From assembly GCA_039545315.1 (NCBI GenBank), contig BCIM01000014.1, positions 186,001 to 250,000 of the forward strand: DNA of 64,000 bases. Reading direction: 5' to 3'. The position numbers and the translations under genes are program-made. The notes beneath the pieces are model-generated. The model had not been told where the DNA came from. It worked only from the letters and a program-made list of their open reading frames with translations, and ran no database searches. This document shows, in pieces, positions 11,835 through 23,131 of the stretch. The DNA comes from Kondoa malvinella. Taxonomy: Eukaryota > Basidiomycota > Agaricostilbomycetes > Agaricostilbales > Kondoaceae. Position 1 is the first letter of the stretch, and every line of letters starts with the position of its first letter.

Positions 11835-11860
11835 GAAGTCACTTTTCGAAAAGTGACTTC
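11835..11860. repeat. Perfect 26-bp palindrome upstream of the PrpD gene
   Basis: gaagtcacttttc followed directly by its reverse complement gaaaagtgacttc, with no spacer and no mismatch. A further half-site-like aggtcacc follows immediately at 11861-11868. The centre is about 126 bp upstream of the PrpD ATG (reverse strand), a plausible promoter position. It could be a binding site for a dimeric regulator or could form a hairpin. Only the symmetry is observed; function is inference. Confidence 0.85.
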
Positions 11861-12058
11861 AGGTCACCTGACTTTGATTTTACGTAATCACTTTTGTTTA
11901 TTCGAATCAACATCTCAACCGCGTCGGCCACCTTCAGAGAGCCTGACTTTATGGAGTTCTGTAACTGCACAAGTCCGACTCTCGCTTCTGGTGCTAGAGT
12001 ACAAGTAAAGTAAAGCAAGGCATACAATTCGTCATAAGGGCTCTGTACAAAGCAACTA

Positions 12059-12694
12059 TTACTTGCGACTCGAAGCTATCTCCATTTCTCTGATCTTCTC
12101 TTGTCTGATTTAGGTTTACAGGGTCAGCGGACGTTGTGACAATATAAAGAGAAACGCACTCTGCAGCATATTGGCGGTCATATCCAGCCAGATCCTCCTT
12201 GACAGCCTTGAGCTCGATCCTGACTTCTTCGAGTTTGGCAAAATCTCCCGCTTCATTCCTACCAACAAGGTCAGTTTGGATCAGAGCGCTAGAGAGACGC
12301 AACTCACAAGCTGAAGTATTTCTTAAGTAAATGCGCTTCCCTGCTCTTGCTGTGCTTCATTCTTTTCTTCAGGCTTTGCATTTCAGCTTTCACTTCCCGA
12401 ATGTCGGCGGCAAGAATTGGATGTACTGATAAAGAGTACATTAGCGCTGTCCTGAAAGATACGAGCAGCTTACATGCCCTCCGCTTAGGAAAATTCGATC
12501 TCGCGTCAGGTCACCGCATGCACAGACTGGTATGCATACCTGAGGAGAAGTCTGAATCGCAATCAGCAAAGTGACAACAGCGAGATGTGACTTACATAGG
12601 GCACAGTACCGCTGGCAAGACCAACTACGGAGCTTCCCGAGCTTGAATTCGGTAAAGAGGGCGACCTCTCTTCATCTGGGTTGTGATAGCCCAT
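12059..12694 (-). CDS. Small coiled-coil protein of unknown function
   Basis: Five short exons can be joined from the ATG at 12694 to a stop at 12059, giving about 130 residues. Exon 1 ends at GTVPY before gtaagt, exon 2 gives TSPQVCIPVCAC, exon 3 begins VHPILAADIREVKAEMQSL, exon 4 begins NEAGDFAKLEEVRIELKAV, and exon 5 ends EQEKIREMEIASSRK. From about residue 50 to the end the sequence is highly charged with heptad-like Leu/Ile/Met spacing, so a coiled coil is likely. The first 35 residues are Ser/Gly-rich. No family is recognised. A separate open frame just downstream (11839-12027) does not join in frame and is not included. Confidence 0.55.
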
Positions 12695-13274
12695 GCGTAT
12701 GTCGCTCTTTGTCTGACTGAGTAAGGTTCTGGCTGAGGAGATGGAACAGACCATAACGAAAACCAGAGATAATGAGTTGAAATTATCGAAGAGATTTAGG
12801 ACAGAAAGCTGCTGGGGCGCTTTGCTTGCGCCGCGCACCGCGACGTCATCTTTGAAATGACCAAACATCCGATTGTGCATGTAAAGGAGGGACGATGCTG
12901 CTCCGAAAGGATTTGAATGAAAGGACAGAAGCTTGCTCAGCGTCAGACGCCGCACCCAATCTCGCTGCCGAGTCTGCGCAGCGGTGCAGCAGTAAGTGAA
13001 AGCTGGTAAGGCGCAATAGAGAGTATGATGTAGGCGTTTTGGACTGAAGCACCAAAACAAAACACAACTCAGAGATGTTAAAATTACGTTAGAATCAACA
13101 AATTTGATTCGCAAGGACACATGGAGAGCAGATACTTTTGTTCATATGCACACGAATACAACAAGTCTAAACGGTCTGAAAGTCCTATGTTCACTAATCG
13201 AATGTCCATAAGTGTTGTGTCCATAAGTGTTGTGGTATAGCGACAAAGCGTGCGAATGAATGCTTGTCGACAGT
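12695..13274. other. Spacer between two reverse-strand genes
   Basis: About 580 bp that should hold the promoter of the coiled-coil gene and the 3' region of the channel gene. Reverse-strand open frames cross it but begin without ATG and show no family features. The short direct repeat cataagtgttgtg occurs twice at about 13208-13233. Confidence 0.4.
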
Positions 13275-15996
13275 CTAGTGTAGGATGGTCGATGTCGGCC
13301 TTGAGTTGTTTGCATAGGCATTGCTGAGTACAACAGAGGACGGTCTTGAGTCAGACGATGCAGAACTTTGGAATCGGGGATGACTTGGAAAGCCAGTCTG
13401 TGTATAGCCGGGCTGTATGGAGTTGTCTTCCGGTATCGTTTGATCCATGCCTGACTGCCTATCGGGATCCGATAGTCGAGAAAGGACAGGGAAGGCCTTG
13501 GAATTTCGCTGAGAGCTTGATCGAGAGTCGACGAGCGTAGCAGCTGATTCACGCCAGGCGTTCGGTGCGACATGAGGTTGATCTTGTCCTGCTTCGGCCA
13601 TCTGAGGACTGGTAGGATCCCTTATCGGCGCCTTCTTCTCTTCAAGATAGTGTGGGTTGGCATCGTCTTCTTTTGTAGCAAACATTGATGATCTCCGACG
13701 GTCGTTCTTGCTCTTGACGGCCCATTTGATGCCCAAGACTGCAAAGTAGCTCAGTATGTCCAGCATTGATCTGTACCGGGCAGACTTACTGAGCTGCTTG
13801 AGCATCACTGCTACAAGCACAAGGAACAGGACACTCTGGATGACCAGAATGACGATCCCGATCACCGTCCTGCAAGCTTATGAGTACAGATGCAGCCGTT
13901 TGACAACCCAAACTTACACAGCAATACGGTTGACATTCAATCGCTGGAGGAACGTGATGAGCAGACCATAGATGACCAGACGAGCGATCGAAAGAATGAT
14001 AGTGAGCGCGTTGCTCCCTTTGGATTGATATGGTCGGACAGCGATGAGGAAGATAAGAATGAATGCTTCAATGACGATAAGTGGAATGAGCTGGACCAAA
14101 GGATGACGCTGTACGACGGAGTCCGATAAACACACGCAAAGCATGAAATCAGAAACGACAACGTACCTGTCCAGCGCCCACAAATACAGCTTGTACAAAT
14201 AGCGCTAAGAACAATGGTCCGGAAGTGAACCACCATTTGTGCTTGTACTGCTCGAACAGAGGTGCCATTCGTCTCTGTAGCTTGCCAGAATATATCTCTT
14301 CCGTGCCATCGCGGCGTTTGCGACCGAATAGTAACAGACCGAAGATACCGAACATGGTAATGAGCAGTAAGGTGAAAGTGACTGCTGCGACGGTGACGAA
14401 TGCCCACTGTCGCACTCATCAGTACTCATCAGTTTGAAAAGAGGTAATGACTTACACCGACAGTACCCTCGTAATGGAAGGTGAAAGCAGCCAGCAACAC
14501 CAAAGGGCAGAAGATGACCATAACCCATCTCAGAGCATTCAAAGCAGCAAAATCGACCCAATGTTTGCGGGTGAGCGTCACGAAAGATGAGCCGCGCTTC
14601 TTCCTTTGCTGGTACGCGACGAGCATTGCGATCGCTCCCACAAGTATTACGAGAACAAGCATTATAGCCGCGAGGATGAGGAAGACAATTAATGACCTGG
14701 ATGCAGATACAAGTGTCAGTCACCAATCGATGAAAACCAGCTAGACATACGTAATGAACAGCGTCGCGGGCGATAATCCAATTCGTTCCGCAAATTGTTC
14801 AATACCAGCCCTAGCACTATCGGCCGTACTACTCTGGACATCCTCCAAAGTATACGCTCCACTTGCCACTTGAGCATTGCCCACGGCATTGCTGATCCCG
14901 TTCGTCAATGCATTAATCGCGTTCGTTAACGAAATAGCATCTTCTTTCGGATCGTTCAGCCCGCCTGAGGAAAGAGCTTTCCGAAGAACGTTGTCTTCAA
15001 CCGGTTGAATGTAAATTAACCCGAAAACCCAAGAGAAGTTTCGAGTAAAAGCTTGAAAGACGGCTGGATATTCGACCGATATCATGCCCGTGATGACGAT
15101 ATGTTGTAACCATGAAACGGCGGTAAATAGTCGATAGTCAGGACCGGAGAAGACGGCTGAGATAGGCCAGATGGAATTGATGAGGCAAATGATGTAGGCG
15201 ATGATAATGACTCCGCCGACGGCCCATGAGACGTAATTGTGGTTGGTGGTGAGACCGTTAGAGAGGTAGGCGGTAAGACAAGCGGCTTCTAAGCCTGTCG
15301 CTTGGTCGATGATGGATAACCGCGCTCGTGCTAGATGCCCTGTCAGAGATGACTACCACCAGCTAAAAGCAGACGTACCTTCTAGATCCGGAAGATAGTA
15401 GGCGATAGAAGGTATTTGATCAGTAATGTCGCTGGATATCACATTCAGCCATGGTCGACAACCGATCGGAGAATCTTACTCGGGCAGAATATATGTAGCT
15501 GAACCATTGAAATTGTATACTGGAAGCGGGCAAAGAGTTCCTCCAGCCAGATTGCAGAGATCGATGGATACGTTGACAGGCTGGCGGAACTGATCAGCTC
15601 GGGCCTACATAGCCAACGACAAGTCGTTACCTCTAGACCGTATGCTACGAGATTGAGATTGATGGTTGCATCTACATTGTTTGCTATACTATTTGCAATG
15701 ATCGAGACTGAACCAAAAAAGACCGGGATGAGCAAGGCGGTGAAACGGTTGCTATGAAAAGCTTACAATCGACCGTATGATCTATTTCGATCTATTAGCA
15801 TGACAGTTTACTTGCATATCAGGGAAGAAGACTAACTGTCTGGATAGAAGCGAAAGTTGGCCTTCTCAAGCAGGATAAGCTGATTCTCGCCGCAGAACTC
15901 GACGCTTGATGCATAAATGACTTTGGCCGCAGTTGAGAGCGCTGGAAGTAGGCCTAGCAGAACCAGAGATAGAAATCGCATGTCCGAGAATCGCAT
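13275..15996 (-). CDS. TRP-like ion channel / FLC-family polytopic membrane protein
   Basis: The start at 15996 gives a clear signal peptide (MRFSDMRFLSLVLLGLLPAL...STAA), followed by a lumenal/extracellular domain with Cys (SSVEFCGENQL..., later DLCNLAGGTLCPLPVY-like sequence). That arrangement fits the ML-like N-terminal domain of fungal TRP proteins. About eight or nine hydrophobic helices follow, e.g. LIVFLILAAIMLVLVILVGA, MFGIFGLLLFG, LIVIEAFILIFLIAVRPYQS and VIGIVILVIQSVLFLVLVAV. The C-terminal tail of about 170 residues is cytosolic-looking, Ser/Pro-rich and low in complexity. Multiple introns of about 55 nt interrupt it. Related fungal proteins (Flc/Pkd2-like) act in calcium signalling and FAD/haem uptake at the ER or plasma membrane. 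The exact role here is inferred only from architecture. Confidence 0.83.
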
Positions 15997-16446
15997 TATA
16001 TGTTGATTGGTGACTAATTCAAGCGCCGACCGAGCGGGAAAGTTGTAACGAGAGAGGACAGAAGACAGAAGAGAGGCGGACCAGCCGGAATCTTGTTGTT
16101 GGTTGATGAACAAGAGACTGCTGTTCTTATCGACCTTTTGACTTGTCCTTTGCCTTCACTGCCCGATTTTCAAGCTCTTTTAATCAATTTCTGCCAAACT
16201 CCCTTTGTATCGCGATGTCCAAGAGGGCGAGCGATCGTTGAGTGAGGGGTATAGAAGCTCGCTTGTTGAGGGTTCCAAGGGTATATACAAGTGACAGTCG
16301 AGGGCCAAGATGTGTAAGAGATCGTCATCGATGTGAAGCGGCAGGCTTATGTCACTTAAGACTTAAATACCATAATGATCTATTTATCTCCCATGGCTAC
16401 TTGCTTCTCTCAGGCTGTTCAGCTTTGGACAGACAGCCCATCCACG
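15997..16446. promoter_or_regulatory. Shared divergent promoter region, TRP-like gene / RNase H2B
   Basis: About 450 bp between the start of the channel gene (reverse) and the RNase H2B start (forward). It holds pyrimidine-rich leaders on both sides but no coding frame of note. No defined operator was recognised. Confidence 0.45.
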
Positions 16447-17832
16447 ATGAGGCTTGCTATATTACCACAAGGTACGCCTCTGCATCGCTCAAACGCGTCA
16501 AAATCTGGCTGAACGCGTCAAAAGAGCTATCCGCATCAAGAGAAGCGCAAAGTTTCTTGAGACTGCCTCATCCTCGTATTGTCCCTTCATATAGCGATAT
16601 ATTGTTGAGCTGAGACTCGCACAGGATCCAACCACGGCGCCCTGGTCCTCCCTTACACGTCCAACGAACCACCTCTACCTGACCTGACTCTGCCTGCAAC
16701 TCCAGCACCGTCACGTAATTCCAGCTTTACGCAACAGGATGGTTTACTAGAAGTACAAGCTATCGCACCGCCAGATGCTCAGAAACGAAGCTGGTTCGTG
16801 GATGAGCAAGTCGTTTCTGGTGCGTTCAACCTTTCATCCTTTTGGTGCCTAATCTAAATGCGAAGAAGGGTAGATGGGAAACTATTCATCCTTACGCCCT
16901 TTGATCCAATGTTCCTACTAGTTGCTATATTACTCGCAACGCAGCAGAACCATTCGAATCGCTCGCTACCTTATTCTGACATCTTTGAAGATGCTTCTAC
17001 TTCGTATCAGTTTGCTGAGCTAGACAAGGGTAAAAACAAGGAAGAAGACGAGGAGACGCGAGGTGCAGGTCAGGATGTAGTTACTTTCGGGAATTTACCT
17101 TGCGTACGAAGAGCTGCAGAGAGGGTTTGCGATGTTACAGGCATGTCTTTGCTCTCCTGCAACGTACCACGCTGACGTATTGGGCAGAAATCGCACCGGA
17201 TCTGTTCACCTATCGACTGTCAATGTCAAAATTGCTCGTCATCCTACGAGCCAAAATTGAAAGATTGGGCACGGAAGAATGTTTCGCGTCTGATAAATTC
17301 CCGACTCTTGGTCGCTTGCTCGCTCGAGAAGGACTAGGCGACGGAGAGGGTATTGGAGCGGATGTAATGAAGGGTCAGTGAGCCAGACTTGGTTGAGGGA
17401 GATTGCTAATGACTGTTGCAGAGGCGAGGCAAAAGACTGCTTTGGATGTCATTATCAATTATCTACCACCTTCGATAGAGCAAGAGCTGAAGAACGCCTA
17501 CGTGTAAGACTTTTCTGCATTTCAAAAATCGATGACTACTAATTTCGCCTGTCAGCTTCCCCGCTCTGCAAACCTACCTCGACAGAATCAACGTCGCCTC
17601 TTCACTCTCCAGCGATCACATCTCCGGTCTACCCACTCCACCGCCAGACGCAGGTCCATCAACAAAAAGCAAGCCCATGGCTGGGGCGAAAGGAAAGAAG
17701 AAGGCAGCGTCAAAGAACAGTAAAGGCGTTGATGCGCTTGCGAAAGTCAGCACGAGGGGTATGAAACCTCTTACGACCTTCTTTAGTAAATCGCCTTCTC
17801 CTTCACCTACACCTCCGCCGGAGAAAAAGTGA
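16447..17832 (+). CDS. RNH202: Ribonuclease H2 subunit B
   Basis: Non-catalytic subunit of the nuclear RNase H2 complex, which removes ribonucleotides from DNA and RNA:DNA hybrids. Exon 1 is 16447-16471 (MRLAILPQ), followed by a long intron of about 150 nt, then 16625-16819, 16874-17140, 17188 onward and two more exons. Diagnostic blocks are SWFVDEQVVSDGKLFILTPF, matching the family pattern SWF...SDG.L...TP.DP, and FTYRLSMSKLLVILRAKIERL. The C-terminal tail is Lys/Ser-rich and ends with MKPLTTFFSKSP, a PCNA-interacting box very like the MKSIDTFF box of human RNASEH2B. The intron after 17140 appears to start with GC (gcatgt) rather than GT. Convergent with the next gene, 67 bp between stops. 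Confidence 0.9.
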
Positions 17833-17899
17833 TTGGTGTGGTTGAAGCAGCCAGCGTTCAGTTTAGCATTGTAACAATTTGTATAGTAGCATTCTTAAT

Positions 17900-18817
17900 T
17901 CAGTGCATTGTACTCTTCCATACCCGCAATCGAACGCTATCTATTACTATTTCTTGACCGTCACCCTTGTCGTACCGCTTTGACCTGATACGTTCATCCA
18001 TCGTAGCGTCTATCCGTTCCCAGCCCCATTCAGCTTTGATCTGCCTCCTTTGTCAACGTGTATCAGATGAGCATAATTAGAGACGCACATGAGGATTCTT
18101 ATGAGGTGCGACTACCACAAGGTATCTCGCCCTTTTGCTGAGTTCAGTGAGAAGAAACCAAAGCTTTGTCGTTTCCGCCAAGTGAAGCGCAAAGGAACAA
18201 ATGACGAGATCAAAGACTTGAGGTGATTCTGGTTGGCCATCCGCTATATCGTCGAAAGAGAACGGAAGACAGTCTGTTCCTGTTCGAGCTTTGTAAGCTG
18301 GACCGGTGAATGGATCAGAAGCTGTAATCTGTAGGTCTGGTTCGGACAAAGAGGCAAGCAGCGATGTTCGAGCGACAGGTCGAAGTGAAGTAGCGCTTTG
18401 TTGCGTTGGCCAACGAGTTTTCTGCCATTCTCGCAAAGAGGCCGTGGCTTCGCCTGACCCGCAGGCCATGTCGTGTATCACAAGTTGCGTTTCTCCAGGT
18501 AACTCATTCATGCGACGAAGGAAGAACCCATCCATGAACGTCGCAATGACCTGCGAGCAACATCAATCGATTCGCGATACTGCATAGAGTCGATCCATAC
18601 CTTCTGTACGCCTCCATTTGCGAAGTGCGGGTTGACGTCTGAATGCACGTCAAATTGGCCTTGTACTCCCACGACGGCGCAAAGCAGGCTCACAGCTAGA
18701 GCTGACTTGCTTGTAATACCCTTTGATACCTATCAGCGTGATACCCTGGACCGGAGCGTCGCGCTTACCCTCAACACTGTGCTCGGCGTAATTTTGTGCC
18801 ATTGAATTGGACAACAT
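17900..18817 (-). CDS. SAM-dependent methyltransferase
   Basis: Four exons join from the ATG at 18817 (a second possible ATG is at 18802). Exon 1 ends in GIKGYYKQVSSS with a split Cys codon, then QFDVHSDVNPHFANGGVQK, then VIATFMDGFFLRRMNELPGE, and a last exon after an intron inside NPH|IKAEWGWERIDATMDE, stop at 17900. The Rossmann-fold SAM site is DMACGSGEATASL. The post-I region is VFDLVICSFALHLAE and is followed by LSKRARYLVVVAPHKN, the order expected of class I methyltransferases. The KGYYKQ N-terminus and the charged C-terminal tail resemble uncharacterised fungal methyltransferases; the substrate is unknown. Its 3' end lies 67 bp from the RNase H2B stop. Confidence 0.8.
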
Positions 18818-20167
18818 CCTTGCGACTCCTGCTTCTGGCTGTTGCTGGCCGCTCCCGATCGACACTCTTCCACTCGTGCGCGCTAGCTCTTCTCTTGCTA
18901 TCAACAGCTCGAACTGTAATGCTCGTTATAGGCTGAGGTGTTCACTGCTGCCACTCGCTTGATCTGCGACAAATGCTTCTATCTGCTATGTAGCGTGTGC
19001 AAGCAATCTAGTCGCATCTTGACTTGAGCTGGTAGTATCCCTATCTGTGTCCGCTAGGAAGTCTGCAAGAAGCGTTCCAGAACTGTCATTGTCTGCACTT
19101 TGGATCTCTCGATCATACATTTATGGGCCCTTCAATCCGCTTGACATTACAAGAAGAAATAATCCGTGTCTCTTCAACATGGCAAGCTTGCGGCGCCCTC
19201 GATACTGCAGTGACCGATTTCTCAATGATTGCCCGTTGCTCGTGCTGTTACGTGATTGGCCCATCGATGAGCTTCCGCTATCTATCAGGCTTGGCTGCTG
19301 GTTCTGGCCTCCTGCTCAGCCCTGGCACTGGAAGCCGAGGAATTGATACCAAGGTTCTGACTACCGAATAGCGAGACGAGCGAGGCTGGCAACAGCAACG
19401 CAGCCAATGCAAGGAGGGATCGTACCAACACACAAAGCATCCGCGTCTATACCTTGGCCCAGAGCTGCCACATCTGCAGGCTGCTCGACGTGGACTGCTC
19501 AATTTGCAGAGCACAAATCGGCTAAAGTTACTCGTAACTTGGATCTCACCGGGAAGCGATCGTCGTAATGCCCGATACTCTAACGGCTACCTCTCACTCT
19601 TACTTGGACGCCCTCACGAGGGCGAGCTTCGGGGATTTCATGCAATCTGGTCTTCTATTCCTGACCCAACACAAGTGCTAGGACTTCTCCTTGGCAGTTC
19701 AGATCTCCACGCTAGCGTCATATGGCGATAGCCTACATGTGACTTCTACGGACCGGTTGTTGTGCTGAAGACGAGAAGAAGGTCTCGGTGTATCAAGCTA
19801 AATCTGAACTCTAGGTTCGTCAACGGGTCTCAGAGTAGACATAGTCGAAGGCACGTAATCAAGGGTCATGTCTGAAGTACGACATCAGCGACGTGTCGAT
19901 TCTATTGTGCAAATCTCAAGCCACCTTTCTCTTATCGGTCGCGTGTTCATTCAGCTCGCAGTCTCTCTAATCCGTGCTGCCCGCGACCTGAAGTGAATCA
20001 TACACACTGCATCGCAAATCTGCACATGGCGCCGACCACACTTCTGTGCAATAACGTCTTTTAACTAGAGAGTCTTTCCTGGACCTTCCAGAGAGTATTA
20101 AGACCCTTCTTTCTTTCTTTCGCACGTCCAGTCGTACAGATGCTCCTGAGTCTTATCGACCACATAG
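18818..20167. other. Sparse stretch, no confident gene
   Basis: About 1.35 kb. The only ATG frame of note is 19123-19371 on the forward strand (82 codons, with a mildly hydrophobic SFRYLSGLAAGSGLLLSPG segment). It has no family resemblance and is best treated as unproven. The right part may contain the first exon(s) of the MYND gene; I could not place its start codon. Confidence 0.4.
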
Positions 20168-21288
20168 GTGTCTGGCGAGTGCCCCTCGCGCATAGATGCC
20201 TGTAGGCGCTCACAAAAGTTCGACAGTACGATTTACGACCGCAGCACAACGCTTGAAGAGACTTTCGAGGTTCTGAAAGCAAAGTATCTGAAGACGAAAC
20301 ACAAAAGGCACGAACGAGTACATCGTCTGGCGAAAGATTACAGGCCCGCTCATTTTGCCAAAAAGGTGAGCTGTTGCAAATTTTTAGGGAAGTTCGCCCT
20401 CATGTATAGCTCAGATCTCAAGATTTACCGCTGAAGACGCTGAACGCGAATTCGAAGTTGCTGAATGGACTGTCGAAAACAACCACATGAGTGATCTTAC
20501 AAGCCCAACGTGACTATCCAGATGGTGGACCGAAAGCGGTCAAAGCCAGTACTGAAGAGTTGGTTCTCCTTCAGGGCTGACCTGGAAGCAGCTGAGGATC
20601 CAAAACAGACGTCTGGCACATCGCACCGGGTCAGAACACCTAATTGGTCTCAATGGACCATTGGTTGGCAGCGGTATCGAATTGGCGGACGGTGCTATTG
20701 TGCTTTTCGGGGCGTATGCCTCTGATGTGTCTTTCTACGATGGTCCGAAGGTCACAGCACTATACATGGTATGGCGCGATGTTCAAGTAAGCTTCTGTCC
20801 AAACTCCTAGCCTGCCCGTATCAATTGGAAGAGCAGCTGCGACAGATGGAAGAAGCTCCAAAACCTCTCAGAGGCACATGGGATTTCCTCTTCGTCCAGT
20901 TCGTCTGCGTTGTGTGCCAGCTCCGTGTGCTTCACCTGAAGTCGATCGTAGCAATGGCAATGCAACGGATTATCCCTACATTATGGCGGCAATGCGACCT
21001 CATCGTCCTGAGCTTGATTGCGTGAAGTGTGGAGCTAGACCAAACACTAAGGAGGAAGTCCATAAATGCTCAGGTTGCCATTCAGTCGTGTGTCGGTGAC
21101 CCTCATCTCGTTTGATGGGCATAGCTGATTTTATAATAGATTGCTCTCGTGGTAAGCAAAGCTTTTCACTGCAATACTTCCTGGCAAGTCTAATAGACCG
21201 GCTACTGTCAGAATGTCAGCGCGTGCATTGGCAGTCCAACCATAAGGGTCATTGTGCGAGTATGGGAAGCGCCAGATCAGCAAATTAG
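20168..21288 (+). CDS. MYND zinc-finger protein, 5' exons unresolved
   Basis: The C-terminal part is well resolved: ...LIGLNGPLVGSGIELADGA...YMVWRDVQ, then RHMGFPLRPVRLR...PELDCVKCGARPNTKEEVHK, ending with a complete MYND finger CVKC-x8-..CSGC-HSVVYC-SREC-QRVHWQSNHKGHC and stop at 21286-21288. The finger spans three exons, including a 12-nt microexon. MYND domains bind proline-rich partners and occur in regulators and in SET/MYND enzymes; no SET domain is seen here. Upstream coding blocks are STTLEETFEVLKAKYLKTKH and DAEREFEVAEWTVENNHM, but their joins are unclear. Near 20628-20645 two plausible frames (DVWHIAPGQNT and LIGLNGP) are out of phase by one base. The true start was not found. Confidence 0.68.
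21140..21151 (+). other. 12-nt microexon inside the MYND finger
   Basis: attgctctcgtg lies between ...ttataatag and gtaagcaaagc. Joined to the flanking exons, with codons split on both sides, it supplies the end of Tyr, then Cys-Ser-Arg and the start of Glu in VVYCSRECQ. Without it the finger loses a zinc-binding Cys. Confidence 0.85.
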
Positions 21289-21835
21289 CTATTGTCTCGC
21301 AACATTTTTGTCCCGTGACCCGGCTTATGCAGTACTGGACTCACAGCTCCTGTTCGTGCAAATTCACCTTAATGTACCTGCGTTTGTAGCATTTTCCCTA
21401 TCTATCTCTGCTCGAGAGTCTGCAGGAAGCGGTCCAGATACTGTCATTCGAGTCTCGCCATTGGAACTGCCAACTTGAGCGTCACAGTAAGCTGCAAAGA
21501 GCAAAAAGTAGAAATTAGGGAATAGCTCTTACGGATCGTTGCGATGACAGGAGCTACTGTCAGTTAAGAAGCGACATGTTGCCCAAGCGCAGATATGATG
21601 AGCACGCTACGGGAGATGCAAAGAAGTGTCAGACAGAAAACGAGCGCAAAAAGAAGAGCACAAGGGAGGGTTTAGCATGCCGAGGATCGGACTTAGGTAC
21701 AAGACACAGAGCAAAGAGCTATCGAGGGTATGGCGACGGACGGTGAACCACTTTCAATTCGGCCAAAATGCAATTACAGGACAGTACTCGAACAAATTCC
21801 CTGTCTAGACCGATTCTATACCACAATATCAGTAT
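21289..21835. other. Convergent spacer, MYND gene / ATP5
   Basis: About 550 bp of 3' flanking sequence for both genes. The small forward frames (e.g. 21626-21808, basic) lack ATG support and family content. Nothing else was recognised. Confidence 0.45.
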
Positions 21836-22738
21836 CTATCCCTCTTTTGCGAGTGGTGAAGACGTACCCTGCATGAGCGCGTTCATCTTTTGAACCTTTG
21901 ACTGAACACTCATGTCGATGCTCTTGTCTCCAAAGTCAACAATCAAACCACCAAGAACGCCAGGGTTGACGACGTTGGTGATTTTGACAGCCGAACCAGT
22001 CTTTGCCGCTGCAGAGTCTTTGAGTGACTTTTCTAGGCGGGACTGAAGAGCAGAGTCGAGAGGTGCAGCAGCTGGATAGCGTTGAGCAGCGTCATAAAGC
22101 ATCAAGGGAGGAGGCCTACAAGTGACGGTAATGTTGACTTCACCCCTGTGAGCAGACATGATGGCCTGGAACTCCTCAATGACCTTGGTCGCATCGTGCA
22201 ACCTGCCATTCTCTTGCAAAACGTCGAACAAGTTCTTGGTGACTTCATTGTATTTGCCAGCTGCTTTGAGAACAGCAGCGAGACCGGCTTGCTTGTCTTC
22301 GGTAGAAAGGGTAGGGTTTTGAACAAAGTCGGCAATCTGCTTGTCGCTCTTCATGACACCTGCAATGCTGGTCAAGTCGGTCTCGACTGCTTTTAATGCT
22401 TGTTCTGATTTGGAAAGGGCGGCAGTGTATGCTGCAGAGGCGTCTAGTAGCAAACCCCAACGCCTCAGCCAATTGCTGCGAACTCGACTAATAGCTATTT
22501 GACTTACATTTGCCTGCCACTATTTTGACGCACGCAACATGTCAGCCATAGTCTATAGCACCTCGTTAGACGGCCAACGCACAAGTGTAGGTCTGAATAG
22601 GCGGCTGCAATGCATATTTACCAATGTCAGAAGGGGAGGAAACCGGAAACACAGTAAAGAGCGCACCTGGACAGACTTGTTGGCTTGAGTGGCATATCGG
22701 CGACCTTGCCTGGCTACGGTAGCTAGTCTGGACTGCAT
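21836..22738 (-). CDS. ATP5: ATP synthase subunit 5, OSCP
   Basis: Oligomycin-sensitivity-conferring protein, the stator subunit linking F1 to the peripheral stalk of mitochondrial ATP synthase. The ATG at 22738 starts a presequence (MQSRLATVARQGRRYATQAN), followed by short exons, then a long exon from about 22453 to the stop. Family features are AAYTAALSKSEQALKAVETD, FVQNPTLSTEDKQAGLAAVL, TKNLFDVLQENGRL, GEVNITVT and the C-terminal NPGVLGGLIVDFGDKSIDMS, which is the OSCP signature region. Total length about 230 residues fits the family. The two or three small exons between the presequence and ASAAYTAAL (22460-22680) were not resolved with certainty; the PPIQTY block lies there. Confidence 0.9.
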
Positions 22739-23131
22739 GGTGTAAGGAAAGTCGTGGGTCAAGACGGAGCGCTCGAAATTTGGCTAAGTCCCAAACTGCC
22801 ATAGACGACTGCTCTAGTTCTTGAGCTTTTCATTGGTGTGATACGTGAGTGCTGCTCTGCTTTGTATTCTCTAGCTGGGGAGTTCTGTCTCTGCGATTTC
22901 CCTGTCACCTTTTGTCTTTTCATGCGCTGTCAAAATCTGACTTCGCACGCCCTTGCGACTTGGGAGCACGGCTGTCCTGCTCAATATGTGGCCGAGTACA
23001 ACCAACGTCTGCTGGTCAAAGGCCGTCTGGCTCAGACTACTCCTCATCTCACAATCCTCAATATACCAAAACTATACTCGCACAAATTCGAGCTCATACT
23101 GAGGTGAAAGGTCTTGCAACAGTACAACACC
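22739..23131. promoter_or_regulatory. Divergent promoter region, ATP5 / eIF3c
   Basis: 393 bp between two start codons facing away from each other. It contains pyrimidine-rich runs (e.g. tctctgcgatttccctgtcaccttttgtcttttc around 22890) and no convincing coding frame. Both genes are housekeeping, which fits a shared constitutive promoter; this is inference. Confidence 0.45.

Noticed and set aside
11839..12027. Small reverse-strand frame ending KSKSGDLKSLFEK as an extra exon of the coiled-coil gene
   Set aside because: The coiled-coil gene already ends in a stop at 12059, the available splice sites do not keep the frame, and the end of this frame is made by the palindrome.
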